Below, piece by piece: positions 1 through 10,132 of a stretch of DNA of 64,000 nucleotides. Positions within the stretch are counted from its first letter, which is position 1. The number at the start of each line of letters is the position of its first letter. The stretch is taken from the NCBI GenBank assembly GCA_010093515.1, contig MU001679.1, positions 597,138 through 661,137 of the forward strand, written 5' to 3'. The stretch comes from Lineolata rhizophorae. Its lineage: Eukaryota > Ascomycota > Dothideomycetes > Lineolatales > Lineolataceae. The translations under genes and the position numbers were made by a program. Under the pieces are notes generated by a model, which saw only the letters and a program-made list of their open reading frames with translations, had not been told where the DNA came from and did not search any database.

Positions 1-3000
1 TCGTTCTTCGACTTTTGAGATGCGGGCGACGAGCCAGTCACGGTTCTGTAGACGGTGCGAGTCCTGCTCGCGCAGGAAATAATGAGGTGCGCCAATATTA
101 AAGGCGGCCCAGGGACGGGTGGCTTGGTTGCGGGTCGGAAGGAAAAGGGCCAGATCACCTTCCTTGAAGGCACGGAAGGCTATTTTGTCGTGCGCATCTG
201 TCTGCGCACGATGGGCTTTATCGCGGTACAGTTTCGCCTCCTTCTGCCACTTTCTAGCGGTGTGTTCCAAGTCGCGCAGCCGCGCAGCCATCGCCTTGCA
301 AAACGTGTCGATGTTGAACCGGTCGACGCCGCCGACAAACTCGGCGAATTTTGCGCGCTCGGACTCCAAATCGTCGGTGATCCAATCGACGAAGACTCGT
401 TCGGTCTCATCCGTGGTCTTCCTCTGCCCAGGGGGTGGGGAGACTAATGTACGGGAGCCCGTGGTGCTATCCGCCAATACCTGGCTAGCTGCAGCCTTGG
501 ACGCTCGTTGGATTATCATCGCGTTGTCCTGGAAGGACACGGCGAAGCCCATGATTTCGAGGAGGCGTTGAAGCTTGTTATATTGGGTAAAAAGTCGCTT
601 TGAAACCTCTCGAGCGCGTTCCGAACGTTGTTGCAATCGTTCCGCGTCAGAACCTGAGCTATTATGCATCATTTCATATCGTTTCTGAAGCGATGAGAGC
701 TCGACATCCAAGCTGTTGGCATGGGAATTGCTATCATGTAGCTGCGTGGTCAACTTCTCAACCTTCTTGTCGAGGCCCTGACGGGTTTCTGCAGCCTCAG
801 CCTGCGCGGCTTCTAGCCTCGACTGCAGCAAAACGTTCTCCGATCGTTGCTCTTCAGACGCCTTTTGCAGATCAGCGTTCCGCGATTCCGCAAGTTCAAG
901 AGCTTTAGAGAGCTTCTCAATCCGTTGAGTAGACCGCTGGGCTATATTTTGTAAGGATTCTATGAGCTCTGAGAGGTTTGCTGGGGCCCCGGAATCGGGA
1001 GCTAGTCGACGGTGAATGGCTTCCAATTCAGATGTTTGCGTTTTCTCAGACTCTTCCTTTTCTTTGACGGCGCTCTCCAGCTCCCTAACCCGAGAGTTGG
1101 CGTTATGGACGTCTTCGGCCGCCTCCTTGCGCAACTGGTCTAGCTCGGCAATGAGAGAATGGATCTTGGCATCCGTACCCGTTCTCTCGTTGTCACGGCT
1201 GCCGAGCAGCCTATCGAGCTCGTCTTCAACCTCCTCAATTCGGTTCTTGTAGTTCGCAAGGTCTTCTTCTAATGACTTTCGTTCATTAGCAAACTCTCTC
1301 TGTTGCGCCTCCATGTTCTCGAGAAGATCCTTCTTGGTTGAGTTGGCCTCGGCGATCTTCGTCTGCATCTCAGCCTCGGAGTCCTTCCTTGTAGTAGCTT
1401 GTCTCTCGAAACTCTCCCGTTGCTCCCGCTCCGCCATGAGGTCAGCCTCGAGCTTGACAATCCTACGAGCCAAGGATTTCTCTTCATTCGTCTGATTGGC
1501 CGAGAACCGTCTCGAAGAAACTGATGAGCGTCGTGATAGGTTATCTTGGAGACGGGGAGATGGAGGCGGGCCCGTTTCAGGCATAGAGGTATCGGGAGTC
1601 TGGCCCACGCTAGGTTGGAATCCCGTACCGCTTCCTATCCGGTTCAGTTGGCTTTGGCGATGAAGGAGATCCTCTAGCTTGCGGACGCGACTCTTCGAAC
1701 TTTTGAGTTCCTCCTCAAGCTTCGAGTTTTGCAACATCAGCGAGTTCTTGCCAAATGCGGCATCGTGTACACTGCCCATCTTGAAATGTCTAGCTTGTCG
1801 CGTCTGTTGCTTCGTAGGCTTATCCAGATCGCGCATAAGCTGGAAAAGTGGCTGGGCAGCAGTGTCGAGTCCCTCCGTTTCCTGCAGCGATGATATATAT
1901 TCACTCAATGACTCGCGGCTGACATACGGCCAGGCGTGCTCTTCGCCATGGACGTAAACCTCCACTCCAAGCGTTTTACTCTGCAATGAGTCGACGTTTA
2001 TGAAGTCGCTCATACTCTTAAGCCATTTCTTTCTTCTTCGCTCTTCTTCCTCTTGGTATCCAGCCAGTTCCTCAGCCACACTCGAAGCATCTTTTTTCAT
2101 TCTCTCCGTCCACTCTCGCCTTTTAATTGATTCAATAAGCAAAGAACCATAGACAAAGGGTAGCCTTCCGACAAGTGAGAGCATTTCAAATGCCTCCATG
2201 CCGTCGGGAGGTATGTCGAGTGACGATAGCTGCGAATTAACTCCTGACAAAGCCGACTCAATGCCTGCTATTGCCTGCATTCGTTGTATACTTAGCTCAA
2301 CAGCCGCGTTCTTCATCTCCACACTTCGCCGTAAAAGCTCGCCCATTTCCAAACTGTATTCGGACATCGTAGGTAGATAGTTGCGGGTATGGAGTAAAGC
2401 CATCTTGGACACTTGAGCGACGGATTTCGAGTTCGCCGGTAGGCTGAGAATATGGTCGTAATCCGCAGCTACTTTTTTTGCCACGATTTCGATCTCCTCG
2501 AGCAAGCGGGTAGGTTCCTCTCGATCCACCGATGTGGACGTACTCTGGCTCTGGTCCATCCCACTGATGAGCTCCCCATAGTCTGCGGCTATGTTTTCTA
2601 TGGTGCCTCCAATATCCGATATGCGCTTTCGAAACTCAGAGGATATCTGCCTTGTGACCGTAGCCGCCGTTCTAAGCTCCTCCCGATCGACGAACGAACT
2701 GAGAGGCACACTGGACCTGAGCCTACCGGCACGAGCTTTCGACGCTGCATCCGCCGTCGCCAATATAAAAGGTATGAACTCCTCGTTTGCGATGACATGA
2801 TCCAGCCGCTCTAGCTCGCCCTCCCAGCTCTTCGCATTTTCCTCCTGCTCCCTGGACACGTCATCGAACCAGGCCTGCGCGTCGGCCTGCTTCTGCCGCA
2901 GACTCCTAATGTGCGTCTGATGGTTGCCGGTTGCGACGCGCAGGCTGCGCTCGATGATAGCCTGCTCGTCCATGTGCGTCTGCGCCACTCCCGCCGACAC

Positions 3001-3454
3001 GCGCGCGCGTTCCACCAGCGCCATCGTCCATTCTCGCCGCGCCTTGAATAGGTTCTGCCATGATCGCAGGTCGTTCTGGTTCGCGAGGTCGTTGGGAGGC
3101 TCGGTCGGGCGGAAAGCCTCGGGGATGGGCGTGGGCGAGACGGCGGGTCCATCGGCGGCAGGCTTGAAGAGGTCGCGATCGTACAGAAAGATGTCCTTCT
3201 GTGGAGGGGCGAAGAGGCGCCTGTTAACTAAAGCGGGCTTTCCGCGAAGAGTCTCAAGATGAAGGCAAACGTACCTCTGTAAGCAATGCCTGTAGCTTGA
3301 CGTGCTTTCCTCTCGTTGTCAATAAGATCTGGTCCTGCGGCGGGATCGAGGTCGCTTTCGCGAGCCATGATCGCAACGCCTCGAGCGAATCGAAGGAGAC
3401 GGGATCCGCTTCGAGGCGCTTGCCGGTGTGGGCCACGAAGACATGCAACGACAT
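1..3454 (-). CDS. atg11: Autophagy-related protein 11 (Atg11), C-terminus cut by window edge
   Basis: Atg11 is the scaffold of selective autophagy. It links cargo receptors to the Atg1 kinase at the phagophore assembly site. Exon 1 is 3275-3454 (60 codons, starting MSLHVFVAHTGKRLEADP). A 76-nt intron (3199-3274, donor GTACGT) follows, and exon 2 runs from 3198 off the left edge with no stop, giving 1126 residues here. The junction reads LLTE/KDIFLYDRDL, the usual N-terminal Atg11 pattern. The middle is long, charged and coiled-coil-like with a Ser-rich linker. The last residues, RPWAAFNIGAPHYF then NRDWLVARISKVEE, are the signature of the C-terminal Atg11 domain, so only a short tail is missing. 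It is divergent from the CENP-H-like gene. The start is the first ATG of the conserved block; an in-frame upstream ATG at 3538 lacks family support. Confidence 0.95.
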
Positions 3455-4047
3455 GCGTGCTGGCGTACCCTCTACCAGTTGAGCGCGTCGTCTCCTATAA
3501 AGAGAGTTAGAGGGAGAGCGAGAAGGAGGAAGAGGCACCCGATGATGAATGGGAAGCTCTCAGTCGGTGATGATGATCATGAGGCCCGGCGCGCTGCAAG
3601 GAGAACTAAGCGAGAAGCTCCAAGCCACTCACATGTGGCTCAGTTGCCTGCTTTGCTGCCTATTGGGCGGCGACAGCTGCCTGGTAGTAACACGGCCCGG
3701 GTAACTACAGAGGCTCTAGTTTCAGACTCCTCGAGGCCTTAATCTATTCCCGGGTCTCACGAGCCTCGCGGAGGTGTAACACGCGAACGCACTAGAGCCG
3801 ACGGACTGACTTCCCGTCTAGGCCTGCAGGACCTCGGGCAGCCAAGCCGCGGCCTAGGGCCTAAGGCCGATTGCACGCGCGCAACACCAAGGAACACGCG
3901 AGACAGCCCGGGTGTTGCCCTTTTGCCTCCCGCGACGCGTTCTGATCAGGCGTCCCCACGTGGTTCACGGGGACACAATCATTTCCTTTTTTTTTTCTTC
4001 TTCTTCTTTATGGCGCTATCTTCGAGACGTGCCTAGTTCAAAGAAAG
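3455..4047. promoter_or_regulatory. Divergent atg11 / CENP-H-like intergenic region
   Basis: This 593-bp stretch separates two genes read in opposite directions, so it should hold both promoters. A pyrimidine tract of T runs and TTC repeats at 3982-4009 lies just upstream of the right-hand start, a common feature of fungal core promoters. No TATA box is evident. Short ORFs crossing it, such as 3428-3742, look like chance. Confidence 0.5.
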
Positions 4048-5004
4048 ATGGCGGATGACTTGCTTGCTGATGCCGCCTTGCGGGGGACCGACGAGATTGC
4101 GGACCTCGTCAAGACTCTACGCGTCGATACGGTCCGGTTGGATGAACGCGAGCAACTGATCCTGGACCTTCACGACCAACTTGAAGAGTTGAAGCTTGAG
4201 CAAGCTTTGCTGAAATCACAGCGCTCAAGTAAGTTGACGCCAACTTTTTTCCTTTCTTTTTTATCTTTTCTCCCTTTTCTCCCTTCTCCCCACCTTAGCA
4301 TTTACTATTATCAATTGCTTGGTTTGACTCGACAAATGTCACGTGGGGTAATGGATTGACATTCGAAGAAGCCACGAGCTTAGGCTCGTCCAATGTCTCA
4401 GACGCCGACTTAGACGATCAGATCGTGATTGCCGAGCGTGAGGTTCTCGAGGCCAGGGCCGCCTACACACTACGAAATAACATAATCCGAAATGTTGTTA
4501 TTACAGACCCTGTCATCAAAGCGGTACACGAAAGCGCCATATCCACTGCCGCAGAAAGGTGCGTATCTTATTCTATTTGCCGTCTATAACTTTTTACAAA
4601 TCGAACCAATTATTAAAGTTCGTTCTAGGAGACTCGGCCCACTTATAAAGCAGCGGGACACCCTCGCAATGCTCCATGCGAGCCAAGCGTCGAGGCTATC
4701 TTCGATCTCCACCGAGCTACTCACTTCCCGCAAGGAGAATCGAGAACTAAACGAGGCAAACGCGCAGCTTGCTAGGACTGTCCTGGATTTGGCAGACAGC
4801 TTGAAACCCCAGGAGATCTCTCAGATTGAAGACGCCACTCTTCGTGGCGAGCTACAGCAGGTGGAGGCAAAATTGAAGGAGTCACGACGGGTCTGGCGTG
4901 TCATGAAGAGCGTTGTCTCGGGCATCATTGTTGGGAGCGGCGTGAACTGGACTATGGATGACGACTTGAGGGAACTAGTCATGGATGATGAGGACGAAAT
5001 GTAA
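4048..5004 (+). CDS. Kinetochore protein, CENP-H-like
   Basis: Probable inner-kinetochore (CCAN) subunit of the CENP-H family (Fta3/Mcm16 group), which helps link centromeric nucleosomes to the outer kinetochore. My model has three exons: 4048-4228, 4369-4558 and 4629-5004. Phase closes at both junctions and gives 248 residues, a normal CENP-H size. The protein is largely charged and heptad-rich, as expected for the coiled-coil CENP-H/K pair. The best family evidence is the C-terminal block IIVGSGVNWTMDDDLREL, which resembles the conserved GSxVNWAxDxxLxxLVL end of CENP-H proteins. The first intron (140 nt, acceptor GAAG) is the least certain part. Other small coiled-coil kinetochore proteins remain possible, since family assignment rests on one short motif. 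Confidence 0.75.
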
Positions 5005-6041
5005 CGAGAAAATGCAAAGGCGTTTTGAATGCTCTAGCTATTCAAGACGACCCGACGCGCGGAGTAATGGAACCGAAACCTAGGTACCTAACGCCATTCT
5101 GACACCCGTGGGAGATGATTTTAACTTCTTCCTTGGGTCTTACCGAGTATGATGTGATATTTCAATTGTTGGATGGCGGATGCTAACAACGAACGACGTA
5201 GAAGGATACTTGCTGGGGCTTCTGCTGTACCGCACCAGGGTACCTTGGGTACCTCAGGTGCTCGTCCCATGGCATAGGGCTTCGAAGGGCTTTGATAAAA
5301 GGCGTAAAATAACCGAGTGGAGGTGTTTAAAAGCGTCGTCCCCCCGCCTTTTCCATCTCTTAGAGTTCGCGATGATAGATACTTGAGTTCCTACTCTATA
5401 CCTCGTTGAACTGAGGCGATACGACTTAGATTGGCTGGAGGCCCTTGATTAATTATGCTAACCCCTCGTGATTTGCGCAGGGACTCCTGGTCTTCGGAGC
5501 GCTGATTGGCCGGATAAGGAACTTCACGTGATAAAACTCGCCGTAAGTTATCGTGCGGGCCATTACTCAAAGGAGAGCTTGTAAATACCAGTTCTTTCAA
5601 CACGACTTGTTCTTTCAGCTAACGACCCAAAAAGATTTGACGGAAGCTTTTCATGGCCGGATTGCCGCACCCCTGTCCACCCGCAAACGACAGGTGCCTG
5701 ACATGCCGTGTTTACGTCGCTTGCCCAGCTCCGGGCCGCAGGAGTGCTTAGCGCGGAGACGGGGAGTGATCTTCGGAGGGCAGCTCTGCCCGTTGCCCGC
5801 CGGCAGCCGCGTCGCCCTCAGAGGCCGTACGGCAGCTGCACGGCCGGCGGAAGGGCAAATCAAGGCGACGGACCCCGACGCGGCGATGCTACTGGCGTTC
5901 GCAAAGGCTCGATCAAGCCGACGAGCCGCGGGCGACCGCGGGGGGGCGTTTGGAATGCGACTGTAAATGAGGGCTGCGGGCGGCGGGCGCGTTTGGGCGG
6001 TTGGGGGGCCCCCTCCCTTGGTCGTGCAGCGGTTGTGCTGA
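5005..6041. other. Intergenic region, no gene supported
   Basis: About 1 kb between the CENP-H-like stop and the presumed nhp6 core promoter. It includes AGGTACCT-like words near 5080 and 5236 and becomes GC-rich after 5650. Overlapping ORFs on both strands (for example 5553-5966 and 5651-5863) have no recognisable content and look like GC-rich chance frames. Confidence 0.5.
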
Positions 6042-6825
6042 TATAAGCGAGCCAGCCGACGCGCGGGCGGCGCAGCTTAAGCAGAGGGCTGCCCGCCTGC
6101 GCTGTGCCCTCCTTTGCCTGCGCTTCCTCTCCCTCTACTACGCCTGCTACAGTCTCTCATACAAACACTCTGCGAACGACACATAGGTAAGTCTCGCGTG
6201 TTTTGGTCCTCGCTATCGCGCCCGCTTGCCCGTACGCCATCACCACATATTTTTTATTCGCATTTCCCCCCACCACTGCACTCCGCACCTGTCGCACGCC
6301 CTGTTTCTGGCCTCTTCTGTCTTGCTCACCTACGGCTCCCATCGTCATGATTCCCTTCCACCATGCCCGACATCACGGCTCAGACACTACCCGACCTGGC
6401 GCTGTCGCATTCCACTTGGCGCAGCGATACGCGGTCGCATTAGTTTCCTGAGTGCGATTTTGACTTTTTCCTACTTTCTTCTGTCGTTTCCCCGCTCATT
6501 GAGGCCTCTTTGTTTTGGCTGCGACCGTGATTGCGCCCGGCCGTTCAGTCGCGCCTCACGCCTTTACCGGCCGGCGCTACCCAAACAAATGTCTTTCAAC
6601 TACACGCACTGCCCCGTACATGCAACGCGTCCAACATTTCTCCTTGGGCACTCCTTTCAGATCATTTGAGTCTTTCCACGCGCAATCCCGTGTTTTTCTC
6701 GTCGCGTCAACCACGGGTGTCTATACATAGCCCGACTGATCGAAGTGTCCTCACTGACCTTTTCTCGCGCCACAGCGCTCCCAATTTCCGACTCACCCGA
6801 ATCACATTCAGAACACTCAACAAAA
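6042..6825 (+). promoter_or_regulatory. nhp6 TATA-like box and long leader with candidate 5' UTR intron
   Basis: A TATAAG element lies at 6042-6047. A perfect donor (AG/GTAAGT) sits at 6187. A CTGAC branch-like site near 6753 followed by a pyrimidine-rich stretch and CACAG ending at 6775 makes a good acceptor. Together they suggest a transcript starting near 6070-6110 whose leader carries an intron of about 589 nt (6187-6775). The elements are visible; the transcript model is inference. Confidence 0.5.
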
Positions 6826-7305
6826 ATGCCCAAGACCGCCAAAGCCAGCCGCAAGGACAACGCCGTTCGCGGCAAGAAGAAGAAGGGTAAACTCCACATG
6901 CACCGAAGCTCTCACTTCTATATTTACTTACTTGATAGACCCGAACGCTCCTAAGCGCGGTCTCTCGGCCTACATGTTCTTCGCCAACGAGCAGCGTGAG
7001 AAGGTTCGCGAGGACAACCCGGGCATCAAGTTCGGTATGTCGCCTCATTTGTTTTAACTATTCTCCTTCAAGCTGACCCAATACTTCTGTAGGGGATGTT
7101 GGCAAAATCCTCGGCGAAAAGTGGAAGGCCCTTTCTGACAAGCAGCGTGCCCCGTACGAGGCCAAGGCTGCGGCAGATAAGAAGCGTTACGAGGATGAGA
7201 AGGCAGCGTACGCGCAGGTGGGGATTAGTCCTTAACCATTCACTTGGCGTGCTGTTTGCTGACGAAGACTCTTAGGGTGCCGATGAGGACGAAGAGTCTG
7301 AGTAG
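6826..7305 (+). CDS. nhp6: Non-histone chromosomal protein 6, single HMG-box
   Basis: Small abundant HMG-box protein that bends DNA without sequence preference and assists FACT, nucleosome remodelling and Pol II/Pol III transcription in the nucleus. Four exons (6826-6886, 6939-7034, 7093-7217, 7276-7305) close in phase and give 103 residues, typical for fungal Nhp6. A basic N-terminus (about 20 residues, Lys/Arg-rich) leads into one HMG box starting at [15 protein letters not shown] and containing [19 protein letters not shown]. The end is the acidic stretch ADEDEESE. The ATG has an A-rich context (CAAAAATGC) and is the only one before the box. Very short exons split by 52-58 nt introns are usual in filamentous ascomycetes. 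Confidence 0.97.
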
Positions 7306-8425
7306 GCTCTTGAGACGAGGCCATCAAGACGGCTCGTGATGGTTAGTATGGTTCAACGGCGCTTCGGGATATGGGGGACTCCACCACTTCAGTGGTTCTT
7401 GAGATGGAAATATCTTACTATGCCCGTGTTCGAGTTCGGTGACGGTTAGGTATTTACTAAAGAATGACTCTTATATGTCTCGACTGTTTCTCTCATTTCC
7501 ATTTTCCCTTGCAAACGGACGTGGGAATGGTCTCTACAAACACCTAAATCCGCATGCCACTTGGTCAGGCCCTGCCGACGCAGAATTTGAATAGGCTTCG
7601 GGTCTTGATACCAGCTTTACTAGACTGAGCACTGGCCAAGTGGGAAGCCACACTTGGTCGCTCCCATTCTTGTTTTATGTCGGAATGGGTTTGGTTCATT
7701 TTGCGTGATCATCCTCTGTACACTAGCTGCTTAGTCTATTGCAGAATACTAGATAGGTCTCGTGGCTAAAATTGACTTGACCATAGAGGTGTATGTGACC
7801 AATCAGCTTGTCTCAGTAGGCAATGTGTTCCATGTCCATGTGAGACCATTAGGACTTAAAATAACTAGAGACCGGTGGTCCAGGGCTTTCGTTAAATGTG
7901 GCTTAACGTGAATGTAGTTCACCAACTCCCAAGAGAGCGATCCATAAACCATAGGTCACACCTTACAAGTTATCATAAGTAACTCATGCCCCAACACAAT
8001 GCATCGATTTAATATGTTGCTGACGCAGCTTGCGACTCCCTTTAACTACTATGATGCTTTGTTGTCCTATGAACTATCTAAGATCTATGGCATCTGGTGT
8101 CCTAGATTCGGTACCAGCTATGGTGGATCAATAGCCTTTAATAATACTTAGCCCAATCCTAGTTCATTGACTCATCCGTAGAGCATTCTCTTACCTGCTA
8201 CCTATCGTGCATATATGTATGTTTTGAATAAACATGAGTTCAGAAGATCCATTGGATTTCACTACGACCCTCCTAGCGTGTGATTGCGTACTTTGGCTCT
8301 TTCAATTGCCAGTCACCACCACACCGCTCGGCTAGCACTCAGATAATGTGAATATGCGACCGAATTAATCAAGCGAGCTCACAATTATGTACCAAATAAA
8401 CCAAAAACAACTGGTCATTCGATCA
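7306..8425. other. Intergenic region with no ORF of note
   Basis: About 1.1 kb between nhp6 and the tRNA gene, unusually poor in open frames on either strand and moderately AT-rich. The first part should be the nhp6 3' UTR. I looked for 5S rRNA, a second tRNA and box C/D snoRNA signatures and found none that hold. Confidence 0.5.
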
Positions 8426-8516
8426 GTGGAGGTTGTCTAGAGGTTTAAGACGCTGCCCTCCCATCTAGCTAAGATACGGATAGGCAGAAACGTGGGTTCG
8501 AATCCCACCCTTCGCA
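8426..8516 (+). tRNA. tRNA-Gly (CCC) with 18-nt intron
   Basis: A full cloverleaf can be folded. The acceptor stem GTGGAGG (8426-8432) pairs with CCTTCGC (8509-8515) and is followed by discriminator A at 8516. The D stem is GTCT (8435-8438) with AGAC (8448-8451), and the loop holds the GG pair. The anticodon stem CTGCC (8453-8457) pairs with GGCAG (8483-8487). The loop reads CT-CCC-A, so the anticodon CCC is at 8460-8462. The T arm is GTGGG-TTCGAAT-CCCAC. The loop is too long unless 8464-8481 is an intron, exactly one base 3' of the anticodon as in nuclear tRNA introns. The 4-base variable loop fits a class I tRNA. Two acceptor pairs are G-T wobbles. Confidence 0.93.
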
Positions 8517-8528
8517 CGGGAACCTCCC

Positions 8529-8533
8529 TTTTT
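8529..8533 (+). terminator. Pol III T-run terminator of the tRNA gene
   Basis: Five T residues lie 12 bases after the tRNA discriminator base, the usual RNA polymerase III stop signal. Confidence 0.75.
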
Positions 8534-8766
8534 GCTTCACAGTATTTTTGCCCAAAGCCTACACGGCGGATACGAAAACATCTGCTTCATAGCATTTCTT
8601 TTTCAAGGTCAAGCCTCTTGCGGGTGATCAAGAGGCCTTCGGAAGCAAGAAAACCCGGGCACTTATCATGACCCTTTTTAAAGCTACTATATTCCCAAAA
8701 GACAAAACTGGCAACGCCATACTCGCCACCAATGCAAACCCTTCTCGCCATCCACACAAGCCACCA

Positions 8767-9395
8767 TCATTCCCGTTGTAATACTACTGTCAGACCCATC
8801 AACCCAAGCATGACCGTCTTCAACCACGGATATTCGCTTAGTAAGATCGTGACATATCCCACAAAGGGGATGTAAGCCTTGACACTACCGATGACGTCGC
8901 GCTGGCGGTCGAGGAAGTCCTGTCCACGGGCATAGAGCTCCGTATCGTCGGCAGCGTTGTTGTCGCCTTTGGTGAGAAGCTGCAGCGGTTTTACTCTGCA
9001 AAGTCGAAAGTGTCAACACCTATTTCCGTCCTCTAATCGCAACCGACGAACCCGTCTACACATCCAACTCTAACAATTCGCGGCTCCAACCCAACAAGAC
9101 AATGGACTTACCCTCCGCCAAACCGCCTTACCACCCGATGAACGATAGGAATGTCCTTTCCCCTAACGTTGTACACCACCACCTCGCCAATCTGCGTGTC
9201 CATGCCGCGATTCCACAGGAACAGGAGATCACCGCGCTGGAATGCCGGCTCCATCGAACCAGACAGCACCACCACGATGGGTGATGGCGAGTCCGTAGCC
9301 ACCGATAGCCCCTTCCAGAGCATGAATGCCGTTGAGAGCACGAGCGCGAAATTGAGAACTTGCGCCGCGAGCTGGCGCGGTTGTAGGCCGAACAT
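8767..9395 (-). CDS. sec11: Signal peptidase complex catalytic subunit Sec11
   Basis: Membrane-bound serine protease (family S26B) of the ER signal peptidase complex, which removes signal peptides from nascent secretory proteins. Two exons (9112-9395 and 8767-8995, intron 8996-9111 with GTAAGT donor and GCAG acceptor) give 170 residues, the family norm. One N-terminal membrane segment spans about residues 11-31. The catalytic residues are present and match yeast numbering plus three: S47 in SGSMEP, H86 in IPIVHR, and D106 and D112 in GDNNAADD. The C-terminus is hydrophobic ([10 protein letters not shown]). It is divergent from the ETF-ubiquinone oxidoreductase gene. Confidence 0.97.
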
Positions 9396-10132
9396 CTTGG
9401 GGTTGTTCTCCGGAACAAGGTGTCGATAGCAGGTGAGAAAGAAATAGACGATCTAGAGAGTGTCAGGGGCCCCCTCGTACTACAGGAACGAGAGAATACT
9501 ATTAGAAAGGGCACACCCGTAGGTGGGAGCGCTGCTGAAGTGTGGACTAGTGTCCACTTCTCGACGAGTTCGGGAGGCCAGGAGGCCAGCTGTCGTTGAC
9601 CGAGCTCCCGCGGGAGCCGGGCGACGAGATGTTCCGAGGTCGCAAGATCGAGCTATGTAGAAGCGCAAGAGATCAATCAACTCACAGCAATTTTGTCCTC
9701 AATCAATTCAAATACCGAGTAAGTTGATCTAATTCCAAAATTATTCGTTGTAGACATTGCCATATATTCTAGTGAAAAAATTTTGGGTGAACCTCAATCC
9801 AGCTGTACGAGCAATGCCCACTTATAGAATGCGCAAACTCTTTTCTTCAAAAGGTCAGACTATATAATAATTTTAACACTCAGTATTTAGAGCGTCAAAC
9901 ACATGCAAATTGTTCCCCACATTGATTCAGTGGGCAGAACGCTGTTGTGTCCTTAGAAAGGTAGATCTTTTGAAAGACGCGAGCTCTGATTGGCCCGAAA
10001 GCTTTGCTCAACCTCGGCCATCGTCATCACAAGCTCACCCGGCCGACCGAATGTCGTTCCGTTGATATGCGTGTGCCGCCGACTCAATTGTACTTCATCG
10101 CCTCCCTTGCACCTTCACCACCACAAATAGCG
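9396..10132. promoter_or_regulatory. Divergent sec11 / ETF-QO intergenic region
   Basis: This 737-bp region separates two divergent housekeeping genes and must carry both promoters. It contains a conspicuously AT-rich core at about 9700-9910, flanked by GC-richer DNA. Small ORFs here (9480-9680) have no recognisable content. Confidence 0.5.

Noticed and set aside
10004-10132. Longer N-terminus for ETF-QO from upstream in-frame start codons
   Set aside because: The extra residues add acidic and non-presequence-like stretches, while the ATG at 10133 opens a typical mitochondrial presequence.
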